Source of the DNA: Acetobacter conturbans
GTDB lineage: Bacteria; Pseudomonadota; Alphaproteobacteria; Acetobacterales; Acetobacteraceae
Direction: 5' to 3'
Assembly (NCBI RefSeq): GCF_011516755.1
Contig: NZ_WOSY01000004.1
Coordinates: 62,001 to 126,000, forward strand
Length of the DNA stretch: 64,000 bases
The notes beneath the pieces were generated by a model that saw only the letters and a program-made list of their open reading frames with translations, was not told where the DNA came from and did no database searches. Shown here piece after piece: positions 44,950 to 54,352 of the stretch. Numbering within the stretch: position 1 is the first letter of the stretch; each line of letters starts with the position of its first letter. Position numbers and translations under genes: made by a program.

Positions 44950-46736
44950 ACGAGCGTGCACCTCTGATTCTGCTGGTCGGCGCGGACGCAACGATCACGT
45001 ATTATCGTGCCGGGCTGGAAGCGTGCGGTTTAAGGGTGGAGAGCGTCGCAAGCGCGGAAGCTGCACTCGACAGTCTTGATCATGCATTGCCCGCCATGCT
45101 CGTCACGGACTTCACCCTGCCCGGGATGACAGCGTGCCAGCTTGCGCGTCATCTCCGGCTGAACCGGGCGACGCGGGCTTTGCCCGTTATCGCGCTTGTT
45201 CAGGATATCTCCGTCATGCGCGACGCGATGGTGGCGGGTGTCGATGCGGTCGTTGAAAAATGGTGCCAGCCCTCTTTCCTCGCCATTCGCATCAGTGCGT
45301 TGCTGCGCGGGCCACACAGCCCGACTCATGCGGTGCTGCGGGAGCGGTTTCGTCGGCCAACGGTTGCCGTGGCGATTTCTTCGGGCAGCACGTTGCCTGT
45401 TCTCGACGTCCTGCGGGGGGAAGGGCTCGATGTGCTGATGCTGGATCACGCCGCCCTGACCACGCCGGATTTCTGGTTTCCCGGCATCGACTGCCTGATC
45501 GTCGATCTTTCCTGCACGGATTTCGACGGGCTGGCATTCTGCCGCACGCTGGACCGACTGCGGCGGAGGGCGTTCTCGGCGTCCCAGACACCGGCGCGCC
45601 TGCTCGGGTTTGACACGAATCAGACTGTCTCGGCCATGGAAGCCTATACGGGCGGCATGGATGACTTCCTGACGGACATCCACGACGCCGACCTGTTCCT
45701 GCTGCATGTGCGCGTGCAGTTGCGCCGGAAATCCCTGCTCGACGAAAGTGTGCGGAGCGAAGCGGAGCGGGCAGCGCGTGACGCCGCGATGGAGGGCGCA
45801 CGGGCCAAGACCGTGCTGGCCGATGCACTTGAGCAGGCGAACGACGAACTTGCATCGGCCAATCGCAAGCTGATCGACGCCCAGACCAAGCTGGTGCAGT
45901 CAGCCAAGATGGCGTCCCTCGGCGAACTGGTCGCGGGCATCGCCCATGAATTCAACAATCCGCTGGCTTTTGTCCTGGCGCATGGAGCCACAGTTTCCCG
46001 TCTTCTTGATCGCGCGCTGGTCGCGCTGGAGACTGGCGACACCGTGGAAGTCCGGATGGCGCTGGAGAAAAGTCGCGATCGGCTGGCTTCAACCGCTATC
46101 GGACTGGGACGCATGCGGGATCTCGTCTCCAGTCTTCGACGGTTTTCCCGGTTGGATCAGGGTGCGTTCGAAGATGTCGATATGCCGGACGCGATCAATA
46201 CGGTGCTCGCCTTGCTGGCCCCGAAACTCGCTGACCGTGTGAAAGTTGAACTGGATTTTCAGGCGCCACCGCTTTTGCGATGCCAGATGGCGCTGGTGCA
46301 TCAGGTTGTCATGAATGTGGTCAGTAACGCGGCTGATGCGCTTCATGCGCAACCAGCGGACGAGGGACGGTCGCCCATGATCCTGATCGGCACCCATCTG
46401 GAAGAAACTTCCCGTGAAACGGAGGCATTCTTTGCGCACGATTATGTGATCACCATCTGCGACAATGGGCCCGGTGTCGAACCTCTCATGCGTGAGCGGG
46501 TGTTTGAGCCTTTTTTCACCACTAAGCCGGTAGGAGAGGGGACGGGTCTGGGGCTCGCCACCGCTTACGGAATCGTGCAGGCACATGGTGGCACCATCGA
46601 GGTGTCCTCGTCCGGGACAGGAGGAGCGTGTTTCACCATCAGTGTGCCTGCCGAACCGCCTGTGGTCGGTAAGGAGAGCGGTATGATGCGCGCCTCAGTT
46701 CCGACGGCCGCATTGCTTGAGGGAGATCTGTTATGA
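44946..46736 (+). CDS. Receiver-containing sensor histidine kinase
   Basis: A 596-residue cytoplasmic signalling protein with no membrane helix. Residues 8-120 form a receiver with Asp55 (MLVTDFTLPGMTACQLARHL). Residues 135-265 look like a second, degenerate receiver (DCLIVDLSCTDFDGLAFCRT). A coiled coil of about 50 residues (ALEQANDELASANRKLIDAQ) leads into the kinase H-box SLGELVAGIAHEFNNPLAFV (His334) and the ATPase domain with VVMNVVSNAADALHAQ, ICDNGPGVEP and GEGTGLGLATAYGIVQAHGG. It overlaps the small gene before it and the hybrid kinase after it by four bases each. The layout suggests a phosphorelay in which it exchanges phosphate with the next kinase. The input signal is unknown. Confidence 0.9.
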   Translation: MNERAPLILLVGADATITYYRAGLEACGLRVESVASAEAALDSLDHALPAMLVTDFTLPGMTACQLARHLRLNRATRALPVIALVQDISVMRDAMVAGVDAVVEKWCQPSFLAIRISALLRGPHSPTHAVLRERFRRPTVAVAISSGSTLPVLDVLRGEGLDVLMLDHAALTTPDFWFPGIDCLIVDLSCTDFDGLAFCRTLDRLRRRAFSASQTPARLLGFDTNQTVSAMEAYTGGMDDFLTDIHDADLFLLHVRVQLRRKSLLDESVRSEAERAARDAAMEGARAKTVLADALEQANDELASANRKLIDAQTKLVQSAKMASLGELVAGIAHEFNNPLAFVLAHGATVSRLLDRALVALETGDTVEVRMALEKSRDRLASTAIGLGRMRDLVSSLRRFSRLDQGAFEDVDMPDAINTVLALLAPKLADRVKVELDFQAPPLLRCQMALVHQVVMNVVSNAADALHAQPADEGRSPMILIGTHLEETSRETEAFFAHDYVITICDNGPGVEPLMRERVFEPFFTTKPVGEGTGLGLATAYGIVQAHGGTIEVSSSGTGGACFTISVPAEPPVVGKESGMMRASVPTAALLEGDLL

Positions 46737-48670
46737 CCGGGGCTGTCGTTTCCCGCGACCGTGTTCTCCTCATTGATGATGAGCCGGAAATTCTGGTTGC
46801 CCTCACGGATCTGCTGGACCGGGAGTTTGAAGTCCTCACGGCGACGAGCGGCCGGGAGGCACTTGCCACGCTGGCGGACGATCCGGGTGTCTCGGTGATC
46901 GTCTCTGATCAGCGGATGCGCGACATGACCGGAGACGCGCTGCTGGCGCAGGCCCGCAAGATATCGGATGCCGGAACCATTCTTCTGACCGGCTTTGCCG
47001 ATCTCGACACGGTCGCGGCAGCACTGAATCGCGGGGCGATCACGTTCTATGCCGCCAAGCCATGGGATCCTGGCAGCCTGCTGGCCATGGTGCGGGAAGC
47101 GGCATCGGCCTGCCGCACGCGTCAGGAACTGGCCACGGAGCGGGCGCTGCTCCGAAGCCTGTTCGATGGTCTCCCTCTGGGGCTTGCGCTTGTCGATGAG
47201 ACAGGGCGGATCATGCGCCTTAATGAGCGGGCCGCGCTGGCATTCGGCCGTTCCGTTTCCGACTGCCTGACGCTCACCGAAGGCGAGATTCTTCAGGACC
47301 TTGGATCTGACACCCCTTCCGAACAGCCGGAAGAGGATCGGCCGCCCGTCATTCGGCGTGTGGATGGAAATGGTCATGAACACTGGCACCGGATCTCCCG
47401 CGTTCCCCTGACAGCCCCGGCGGAACGGGGTGCGCAACGGGCGGTATCGGTGCTGATCGATCAGGATGTCACTGACCTGATCGAGATGGAAAAGCGCGCA
47501 CGACAGGCTGACAAGATGCAGGCTATCGGCACGCTGGCCGGGGGCATCGCCCATGATTTCAACAATCTTCTGACGGCTGTGCTTGGCTCGCTGGAACTGG
47601 TGCAGGACCTGCAACCGCCGGTGGACCCCAATATCAGCCGTCTCTTCACCAATGCGATGGATGCAGCCCGCAGAGGCGCGGTGCTGACGCAGAAGCTGCT
47701 CGATTTCAGCCGTCCGCGCGATCTTGCGCGTCGTGCAGTCGATATTCCACAGCTTCTGGGGCAGATGCAGGGTTTGCTGGCGCAGAGCATCGGCGGAGGT
47801 GGCCCGCGCGCCATTCCTGTGCGGCTGGAATTGCCAGCGGGCATTCTCCTGCAAGCTTCAACCGATCCGTCCTTGCTGGAAGTTGCGCTGGTCAATCTCT
47901 GCCTCAATGCCCGGGATGCGCAGCCCAAAGGCGGCGAGATCATCATTTCGGCCCGTGCCGAGACTTTGGAACCCGTCTCACACGGGGGCACGCCCATTAT
48001 CGGTCGTTCGGGGCGCCCTCTTGCGCCGGGTCGCTACGTCGTCATCAGCGTGACGGATCGGGGTGTCGGGATGACGGTCGAGACACAGGCCCGCATTTTC
48101 GAACCGTTCTTCACGACAAAGGCCGTCGGATCAGGGATCGGACTCGGATTGCCGATGGTGTACGGGTTCGTGCAACGCAATGGAGGCGATGTCCGGGTTT
48201 CCAGTGCCCCCGGTGCGGGGACGTCCATCGAGCTGTGGCTTCCGGCAGTGGACGCGCAAGGTCGGGTGGGACCTGTTTCGGCGGGGCAGACGGCACAGCA
48301 TCATGCGCCGGGAAGTCAGCAGCGCAGCATTCTGGTTGTGGACGATGACCCGAATGTCGCAGCCGTCACCGTTGGTTTTCTCTCAAGGGCCGGCTTCAAG
48401 GTTCTGGAATGCCATAACGGCTCTCAGGCCCTCGATCTGGTGCGGGATCGCCCCGATATCGGTCTGGTGGTCATGGATCTGCTGATGCCGGAAATGAACG
48501 GCGACGAATGTGCCCGGCGCATCTCCGTTCTTCGCCCGGATCTGGGGGTCATCTTCGTGACGGGCTTTGCCGATCGCGCCATCCTGCCGCCAGACGCGCA
48601 TGTGCTGGCCAAGCCGTTCACGCGTGAAGCCTTGCTGTCTGGTGTGGAAGAGCTGATTCCGGTGAAATGA
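46733..48670 (+). CDS. Hybrid histidine kinase with N- and C-terminal receivers
   Basis: A 645-residue cytoplasmic hybrid kinase. Residues 10-125 are a receiver with Asp59 (SVIVSDQRMRDMTGDALL) and a Lys in AAKPWDP, like that of HupR/RpfG-type regulators. Residues 135-250 form a PAS-like sensor (SLFDGLPLGLALVDETGRIM). The H-box GTLAGGIAHDFNNLLTAVLG carries His274. The ATPase domain has LVNLCLNARDAQPKGGEI and GSGIGLGLPMVYGFVQRNGG. A second receiver has Asp582 (GLVVMDLLMPEMNGDECARR). It is coupled to the preceding kinase by ATGA. No output regulator gene lies nearby, so the downstream target is elsewhere. It ends 15 bases before the convergent autotransporter gene. Confidence 0.92.
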   Translation: MTGAVVSRDRVLLIDDEPEILVALTDLLDREFEVLTATSGREALATLADDPGVSVIVSDQRMRDMTGDALLAQARKISDAGTILLTGFADLDTVAAALNRGAITFYAAKPWDPGSLLAMVREAASACRTRQELATERALLRSLFDGLPLGLALVDETGRIMRLNERAALAFGRSVSDCLTLTEGEILQDLGSDTPSEQPEEDRPPVIRRVDGNGHEHWHRISRVPLTAPAERGAQRAVSVLIDQDVTDLIEMEKRARQADKMQAIGTLAGGIAHDFNNLLTAVLGSLELVQDLQPPVDPNISRLFTNAMDAARRGAVLTQKLLDFSRPRDLARRAVDIPQLLGQMQGLLAQSIGGGGPRAIPVRLELPAGILLQASTDPSLLEVALVNLCLNARDAQPKGGEIIISARAETLEPVSHGGTPIIGRSGRPLAPGRYVVISVTDRGVGMTVETQARIFEPFFTTKAVGSGIGLGLPMVYGFVQRNGGDVRVSSAPGAGTSIELWLPAVDAQGRVGPVSAGQTAQHHAPGSQQRSILVVDDDPNVAAVTVGFLSRAGFKVLECHNGSQALDLVRDRPDIGLVVMDLLMPEMNGDECARRISVLRPDLGVIFVTGFADRAILPPDAHVLAKPFTREALLSGVEELIPVK

Positions 48671-48685
48671 GCGCTGAGGGGCAGA

Positions 48686-51600
48686 TCAGAACTGGAGGCT
48701 GAAACTGCCGCGCAGGCCACTGTCGCTGAAGCGGGCTCCATATTGTCCGGAATAACCGACATTGAAGCCTGTTGTGTCACTGATGCTGACACGAACCCCG
48801 GCATTGACAACAGCTGCATCCTGCAGGAGCGGAATGCCAGCTGTTTCGAAGGCGCTACTGCCTGACAGGATGTTTTGCCAGACGGTGGGTGTCATCATGC
48901 CGAAGGCGTGACGGTAGGCGAGCGTGATGTTGGGTTCGATGCGGGTTTCCCCGATCCGCATCCGGGTTGCAAGACGTGTGCCGAACGTGGCGAAGGTCAC
49001 ACCCGTATTCATGCCGCGCCCTGCAAGGCTTGCGGCTCCTCCCGTCTCGGCGAAAGAATTCGTCTGCTGATTGACGTATGCGACGTTGCCGAAGGGCTCG
49101 ACAGACAGGGTCTTCAGAACATTGAACCGGTAACCGAGATCGGCGAATGTCTGCGCCGTCCCGCCAAGATAATTGCTGCTTGTCCGATCGGTGAAACCTG
49201 AGAACGCAATATGTCGCGTGGTGGACAGTATGTTCCATGTATAGGTCGCGCCCAGACGAAGTCCGAGAGCACCCCAGTTCCGTCCTGCATACGCCCCGAG
49301 CGAGGCGTTGTTGCTATGACCGTTTCCCGCACTTCCGGCTGAAAAACCGGAGTGACCATAAGCAAACAACCCTCCGAGATGCCAGTGGTCTGCAATCGGC
49401 GTGTCGCCGCCAAGGATGAAGCCGCCCGTGGAGTTGCTCATGCCCCGTGTTCCGGCCGTGCCGCCGTTATGGCTCCATTCTCCATAAGCCTGCATCCAGA
49501 GGGCGGCCTGCCCGGCATGACACTGCCCATCGTCCTTCATTCGTTCTCCATGCTGGTACGATGCGGTTTTCATGCCGTTTGCACCTGCGCCGGGCGCACA
49601 GTCCGCTGCGCGCAGGCGGTCGGTCACCGCATTCCGCAGATCGTAACTATCCTGAATCAGGGCCGTGCGGAGCGAGGCATGCAACTCGCCGGAGAGGGCA
49701 TTGAAAGCTGTCCGGGCGTTTGCGAAATTCAGTTGCGTGACCGGGCTTATGAGTGCGGCATAAGGGCTCATGCCGTCGAGTGCACTGGCAAGGGCGTATT
49801 CATTGCGGGTCCGGGCGGCTTCGGTGAATTGGATGGCACTCCGGGTGATATCCAGCGACACGCTGTCCGCTGCATAGCTGACGGAAGGTGCAAGAAAGGG
49901 AAACGCATTTTCCGAAGTGGTCGCTCCAATTTCCGCCGTCCCGAATGTGCCCGTCACGCCATCGGTAGCTGTCAGGATGGTGGAATGCTGGCCAAGAGTG
50001 AGAGCCGCATTTTGAGCCGCAGGTACGACAGCCAGTGTTGCGCCGTTAATGCTGGCGGTTCCGGTCACATCGATCAGACTTGAGGATTTTTCCGTTGTGG
50101 TGACCCGGTAGGTGGCATCCTGCCCGAGTGTGAGGCTGGTTCCCACACTCATGGTTCCGGGAACTGTTTGCGTTGGCGTTCCCGGAGAAACAGTGCCGGA
50201 AGCAACATTCAGGCCACCGGCAAAATTACCAATTCCTGCAACGCTGCCTGTGGAAATGACCATGTTGCCGGTAGTGCCGTCGTTTTCCAGAAACCCGGCA
50301 TTGTCGATCTGGCTGGCTGTCAGCATGCCTGTCAGGATCAGGCTGGCATTCTCGCTGATACCGGTCTCACCCGTATATGTGCTTGTGCCGGTCAGTGTTT
50401 CCTGCCCGGCGTCGATGATGAGGCCGCCATATGTCTGGCCTGCGATGCCCCCAATGATGACGGGATAATAGGCGTCTGTCGCATCGGTATCGGCTGGATA
50501 GAAATTCCGTATGCTGCCCGAAAAAATGCCGTGGGCAGCAGAAAGTACGAGCGTGTTCGCGCCGAGGATGACCTGACCGTTTCCGGTGAGGGAGCTTATG
50601 CTCTGCACGCCGTCCGAATGGAGGATGTCGAGCGTGCCATTGTCGGCGACGCCGGAGGAGTTTGCGATGCTCCCCGGTCCCCCGATCCCCAGCCAGCCAT
50701 CGGTCGCTATGGTCGTCGTCCCGGAGTAAGTGTTGGCGGCGGTCAGAAAGGCATTCGCATTTTCTTCGACAGTGACACCGTTCGTTCCGCTGATGACTCC
50801 TGCCACACCGAGCGGTCCCATGTCGGATGTAATGGAGAGGCCGTTCGTGAAATTGTCAGTGGTGATATAAAAAGGTGTGTAGCCGGTCTCCTTGTTTTGC
50901 AGGTCGTACATCACGGCATTGTCGAAAAAGAAATCGACCCCCGTGATGGCGCGGCCTGTGGAGGAACCAGTAGGTTCAATCTGGAGGAAGCTGCCATCCG
51001 TCGTATAGGAAGTGGTGTCGGCCGAGGCTCCGGCGATGGTCAGCGTCGTGCCATCGGTGACGTAATCCTGACCGAAGACGCTGCGGACAAGCCCTGCGCT
51101 GGTAGCCTGCTGAATCAGCGTGCTGCTGCTCAGAAGAGCTGAAGTGGGTGTGCCTGTATCGAGAAGCGTCAGGAGGGTGGCGCTCGCCTGTTCCGTGCCG
51201 TTGCTGAGGGTATATTTGAACAGCGTATCGTATTCAGTGGATGCATTGGCCCCCGACACGGGAAAGCTGCTGGCTGAACTGGTGCTCCAGGGAACGAGAC
51301 TGAAGAACTGGGCGCGGATCTCGGGAGTAAGGCCAAGGATCAGGCATGCCTCCCCGCAACTGTCAGGTGTGGTGGAAGAGCCGTTCGCTTCCACGACATA
51401 GCCCGTGGACGTAAGCTGCCCGGGGATGCCCCCGCTGCCGTTGGTTGTCACAAAATCACCCGCGCCGAAAATACCGTAAAAGTAATTTTCCTGAGGGGCT
51501 GTGCCGTTATCGATATTCTGCTGCCAGCTGAGATCCTGATAATACGGGGATGTGCTGTAACCGCTAGCGGTCAGGGCTGGATTGTCGATGACAATACCTG

Positions 51601-52048
51601 CCGTGTCGCCATACAGGCTTGTCTCGGTGGCGATCCAGTAAGGCGCGACGGACACCGCATAGCCCTCGGATGAGGTATAGCCCGCTATCTGGGTGGCTGT
51701 GGTGCTATTGTAAAATTGCACGCTGGAGACAGTGGTCTGATCGATCAGGTATCCATAGCTGCCGTTGCCATACAGATAGGGTGTGAGGTTGGAAACCGGG
51801 AGCTGCGCGGCAGTGTTTCCCGGGAACCAGCTCTGGCTGGCGCTGGACGTTCCGACGTCTATGTTGAAGGAATCAGACCCCGTATCAAACAGATATTCCT
51901 CGGGTTTTCCTCCGTTGACACCAACATTGATGCCGAGCCGGTCACCGATAATATCGAGGGGAATCTCCTGCGCCCGGACTTCGGGCGTCAGGATGAAGGC
52001 GGTCATGGAGAGCAGCGCGAAGCGGAGAGGGATACTGTTGCGCTGCAC
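48686..52048 (-). CDS. Autotransporter with a pepsin-like aspartic protease passenger
   Basis: An 1120-residue surface protein. A signal peptide (MQRNSIPLRFALLSMTAFIL, cleavage near VRAQE) is followed by a two-lobed aspartic protease-like domain over residues 28-410. Its motifs are EEYLFDTGSDSFNID (Asp55) and TLLTLLDTGTPTSALLS (Asp297), spaced as in pepsins. Residues 415-850 form a beta-helix with autotransporter repeats such as AANTYSGTTTIATDGWLGIG and TSTYTGETGISENASLILTG. The last 270 residues are the outer-membrane barrel (AALWMQAYGEWSHNGG, LGGLFAYGHSGFSAGSAGNG) ending in Phe (RGSFSLQF). The start is a GTG at 52048. Pepsin homologues are rare in bacteria, and one displayed by an autotransporter would digest external protein at low pH. 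Protease activity is inferred from the motifs. Confidence 0.88.
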   Translation of the reverse strand: MQRNSIPLRFALLSMTAFILTPEVRAQEIPLDIIGDRLGINVGVNGGKPEEYLFDTGSDSFNIDVGTSSASQSWFPGNTAAQLPVSNLTPYLYGNGSYGYLIDQTTVSSVQFYNSTTATQIAGYTSSEGYAVSVAPYWIATETSLYGDTAGIVIDNPALTASGYSTSPYYQDLSWQQNIDNGTAPQENYFYGIFGAGDFVTTNGSGGIPGQLTSTGYVVEANGSSTTPDSCGEACLILGLTPEIRAQFFSLVPWSTSSASSFPVSGANASTEYDTLFKYTLSNGTEQASATLLTLLDTGTPTSALLSSSTLIQQATSAGLVRSVFGQDYVTDGTTLTIAGASADTTSYTTDGSFLQIEPTGSSTGRAITGVDFFFDNAVMYDLQNKETGYTPFYITTDNFTNGLSITSDMGPLGVAGVISGTNGVTVEENANAFLTAANTYSGTTTIATDGWLGIGGPGSIANSSGVADNGTLDILHSDGVQSISSLTGNGQVILGANTLVLSAAHGIFSGSIRNFYPADTDATDAYYPVIIGGIAGQTYGGLIIDAGQETLTGTSTYTGETGISENASLILTGMLTASQIDNAGFLENDGTTGNMVISTGSVAGIGNFAGGLNVASGTVSPGTPTQTVPGTMSVGTSLTLGQDATYRVTTTEKSSSLIDVTGTASINGATLAVVPAAQNAALTLGQHSTILTATDGVTGTFGTAEIGATTSENAFPFLAPSVSYAADSVSLDITRSAIQFTEAARTRNEYALASALDGMSPYAALISPVTQLNFANARTAFNALSGELHASLRTALIQDSYDLRNAVTDRLRAADCAPGAGANGMKTASYQHGERMKDDGQCHAGQAALWMQAYGEWSHNGGTAGTRGMSNSTGGFILGGDTPIADHWHLGGLFAYGHSGFSAGSAGNGHSNNASLGAYAGRNWGALGLRLGATYTWNILSTTRHIAFSGFTDRTSSNYLGGTAQTFADLGYRFNVLKTLSVEPFGNVAYVNQQTNSFAETGGAASLAGRGMNTGVTFATFGTRLATRMRIGETRIEPNITLAYRHAFGMMTPTVWQNILSGSSAFETAGIPLLQDAAVVNAGVRVSISDTTGFNVGYSGQYGARFSDSGLRGSFSLQF

Positions 52049-52147
52049 GGGAACCTGTCCGGTTATTGCCTTGGCGGACAGCTTTAACGTGTCTTTGATG
52101 ATATCGAAACCCGGTGACGGCGGGAAATGACAGGAGCCGGCGGTGAT

Positions 52148-52789
52148 TCATCCCCCTGCAAATTTTCTTCTCGCCGCCGTGACGGATGGCGGCGCTCCCA
52201 CCTCGGCTGGTGTATGGGCATCCTGCACGCCTGTCCCGAGCGCCGTCGTGATGGGGATGACGCCAGCCCACAGGCCAAGGTCCAGATCGTCTTCATCGTC
52301 TACGGGAGGACCGGTGCGGATCTTTGCACTCGCGTGCTCAATGTCGAGTGCGACCACACCTGTCGCCTTGCGTTCCAGAGCGGACATCGCCCGCACTTCC
52401 GCAATCCGTCCCGGAAGAAGGTGCTCGGTGATGGCGTTCAGCGCCGTATCGAACTCCTCTCCATCAACATGACGCGCAGTGCCATGTACGACGGCGGACC
52501 GGTAATTCACCGAGTGATGGAAGGCCGAACGCGCCGCCACGATTCCGGTCAGATGCGTGACCGTCAGGCACATGGGAACGCCATCAAGCCGGGCGATGCG
52601 GGTTTTGGACGCACCATGCAGGTAGATCGTACTTCCGACGCGCGCATAGGCCATGGGGATGACCATCGGCCGGTCATCGGCACTAAAGCCGACATGGCCC
52701 ATCAGCCCTGTATCAAGAATGTCGTGGATGGTTTCTTCATCATAGTGCACACGTTTCTGCTGTCGGGCGCGGGCATAATCGGGACGCAT
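52148..52789 (-). CDS. Pyridoxamine 5'-phosphate oxidase-related FMN-binding protein
   Basis: A 213-residue flavin split-barrel protein of the group often annotated as flavin-nucleotide-binding or nitroimidazole-resistance (NimA) like. It begins MRPDYARARQQKRVHYDEET and has ILDTGLMGHVGFSADDRPMVIPMAYARVG, the FMN-binding strand pair. YRSAVVHGTARHV and the C-terminal WAGVIPITTALG follow. The reaction is unknown; relatives bind FMN, haem or F420. It is divergent from a MocR-type regulator with only 76 bases between starts, an arrangement in which MocR proteins commonly control the neighbour. Confidence 0.85.
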   Translation of the reverse strand: MRPDYARARQQKRVHYDEETIHDILDTGLMGHVGFSADDRPMVIPMAYARVGSTIYLHGASKTRIARLDGVPMCLTVTHLTGIVAARSAFHHSVNYRSAVVHGTARHVDGEEFDTALNAITEHLLPGRIAEVRAMSALERKATGVVALDIEHASAKIRTGPPVDDEDDLDLGLWAGVIPITTALGTGVQDAHTPAEVGAPPSVTAARRKFAGG

Positions 52790-52865
52790 GATGCTTCCTT
52801 CGAGGTTGATTTTCCTCGTTGGTAGAGGTTCAACTGGACCGGAGCGAGATCCAGTTCAGGATAAT

Positions 52866-54293
52866 ATGACCAGACCAGTTTTCCTTCCGGCCTTCATTCG
52901 CCCTGATCCGGCATCGCTGGATGCTCTCCCCGTACGCATTTATCGAAATCTGCTGGCGGCTATCCGTGCGGGCAGCATTTCCGCCGGCATGAAGCTGCCC
53001 TCCAGCCGCAAGGCCGCCGAAACGCTCGGGGTGTCGCGCAGCACCGTCAATACGGCTTACGACCTTCTGCGGGCAGAAGGTGTGTTGCGGATGCGACCGG
53101 GTACCGCCGCCGAGATTATCGTCCCAAAGATCGTTGAAGCCGGGAAAGAACTTTTACCTGAACGCAGGATTTCCGAACGAGGCTGCCTTTTGTCCGAGGA
53201 TGTCAGGGCCGGGAGTTATGCCGTGGCAACCGGAACGATGGGACCGGGTGTGCCCGATGAAGCCCTGTTTCCGTCCGATGAATGGGGCCGCATCCTGCGT
53301 CGCGTGACACGCCAGCGTCACGGAAGTCTGGCAGCCTATGAAAACCCGTTCGGTATTTCGGCGCTCAGGGAGGTTGTGGCGGAGCGTCTTTATGCTGATC
53401 GTGGCGTGCATGTTTCTCCTGAACAGATCCTGATCACGACGGGAACACAGGCTTCTTTGACCCTGATTGCGCAGGTCATGACCGATCCGGGAGACACGGC
53501 TGCGCTGGAGGACCCGGCGCATCTTGGTGCCCGCACGGCTTTTCTTGGCGCTGGCCTTAAACTTGCGCCTGTTCCCGTTGATGAGGACGGGATCGTGCCA
53601 GCCTTCATTCCGGATGATGCGCGCGTTGTCTATGTCACACCCTCAAATCAGTATCCGCTGGGTTCGCGCCTTTCTTTTTCAAGAAGAATGCAGATTCTGG
53701 AGCAGGCGCGGCGCACGGGCGCACTGATTCTGGAAGACGATTATGACAGTGAATTCCTGTGGCGGGGACGGGAGATTGCGGCCATGGCGGCGTATGCCCG
53801 TGGTGGGGAAGTCATCTATCTTGGATCTGCGGCAAAAACGTTGCTGCCCGCTCTGCGGATCGGGTGGATGGCGGTGCCACGGCCACTTGTGAAACCATTG
53901 CGGGCGGCGCTGCGCAATTTCGGCATGATGGCGAATCTCCATACGCAACTGGCGCTGGCGGAGATGATGCGATCCGGCCTTTATCGTGCCCAGTTACGAC
54001 GCATCGCCAAAACCTATGAAATGCGCGGCAATGCGCTGTTTCAGGCTTTGGCGTGTCGTGAAACGGTCGAGGTCCGGCAGCCTGACGGAGGCGTACAGCT
54101 TGCCGTGCGGTTCAGGAAAAGCGGTTTTGAGTCCAGGGTGATGACCGAACTGGGACAGAAGGGGTTTCGACCAGCCCGCCTGTCGGCCCTTTGTCTTGCT
54201 GAGAAAATGGAAGGGCTTGTCATGGGTTTTGCTGATGCCACGGAGGAAAGCGTCAACCGGTTCTGCTCGACTCTGGATGAAATTCTGTGTTGA
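52866..54293 (+). CDS. MocR-type transcriptional regulator (GntR HTH fused to aminotransferase domain)
   Basis: A 475-residue PLP-dependent regulator. The GntR winged helix is at residues 20-90 (VRIYRNLLAAIRAGSISAGM, TLGVSRSTVNTAYDLLRAEG). The fold-type-I aminotransferase domain follows, with ILITTGTQASLTLIAQVM, VYVTPSNQYPLGSRLSFSRR, EDDYDSEFLWRG and the PLP-binding Lys in YLGSAAKTLLPALRIGWMAV. Such regulators sense PLP or amino acids. The start at 52866 (MTRPVFLPAFIRP) follows CAGGATAAT; a longer frame reaches 52788. It is divergent from the flavin-binding split-barrel gene, the likely target, which is itself related to PdxH. Confidence 0.93.
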   Translation: MTRPVFLPAFIRPDPASLDALPVRIYRNLLAAIRAGSISAGMKLPSSRKAAETLGVSRSTVNTAYDLLRAEGVLRMRPGTAAEIIVPKIVEAGKELLPERRISERGCLLSEDVRAGSYAVATGTMGPGVPDEALFPSDEWGRILRRVTRQRHGSLAAYENPFGISALREVVAERLYADRGVHVSPEQILITTGTQASLTLIAQVMTDPGDTAALEDPAHLGARTAFLGAGLKLAPVPVDEDGIVPAFIPDDARVVYVTPSNQYPLGSRLSFSRRMQILEQARRTGALILEDDYDSEFLWRGREIAAMAAYARGGEVIYLGSAAKTLLPALRIGWMAVPRPLVKPLRAALRNFGMMANLHTQLALAEMMRSGLYRAQLRRIAKTYEMRGNALFQALACRETVEVRQPDGGVQLAVRFRKSGFESRVMTELGQKGFRPARLSALCLAEKMEGLVMGFADATEESVNRFCSTLDEILC

Positions 54294-54304
54294 CAGATCT
54301 GAGT

Positions 54305-54339
54305 GTTTCGGGTCGACCGGAGTTTGATCGACCCGAAAC
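54305..54339. terminator. Bidirectional terminator between mocR-type gene and sufE
   Basis: GTTTCGGGTCGA and TCGACCCGAAAC form a perfect 12-bp stem with an 11-base loop between two convergent genes. GTTTC sides serve as T/A-rich flanks. Confidence 0.75.
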
Positions 54340-54352
54340 GTCCTTGAATTAA

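Noticed and set aside
46565-47854. 429-codon minus-strand frame across the hybrid kinase gene
   Set aside because: Lies opposite an intact kinase with all motifs; no supporting start or domain.
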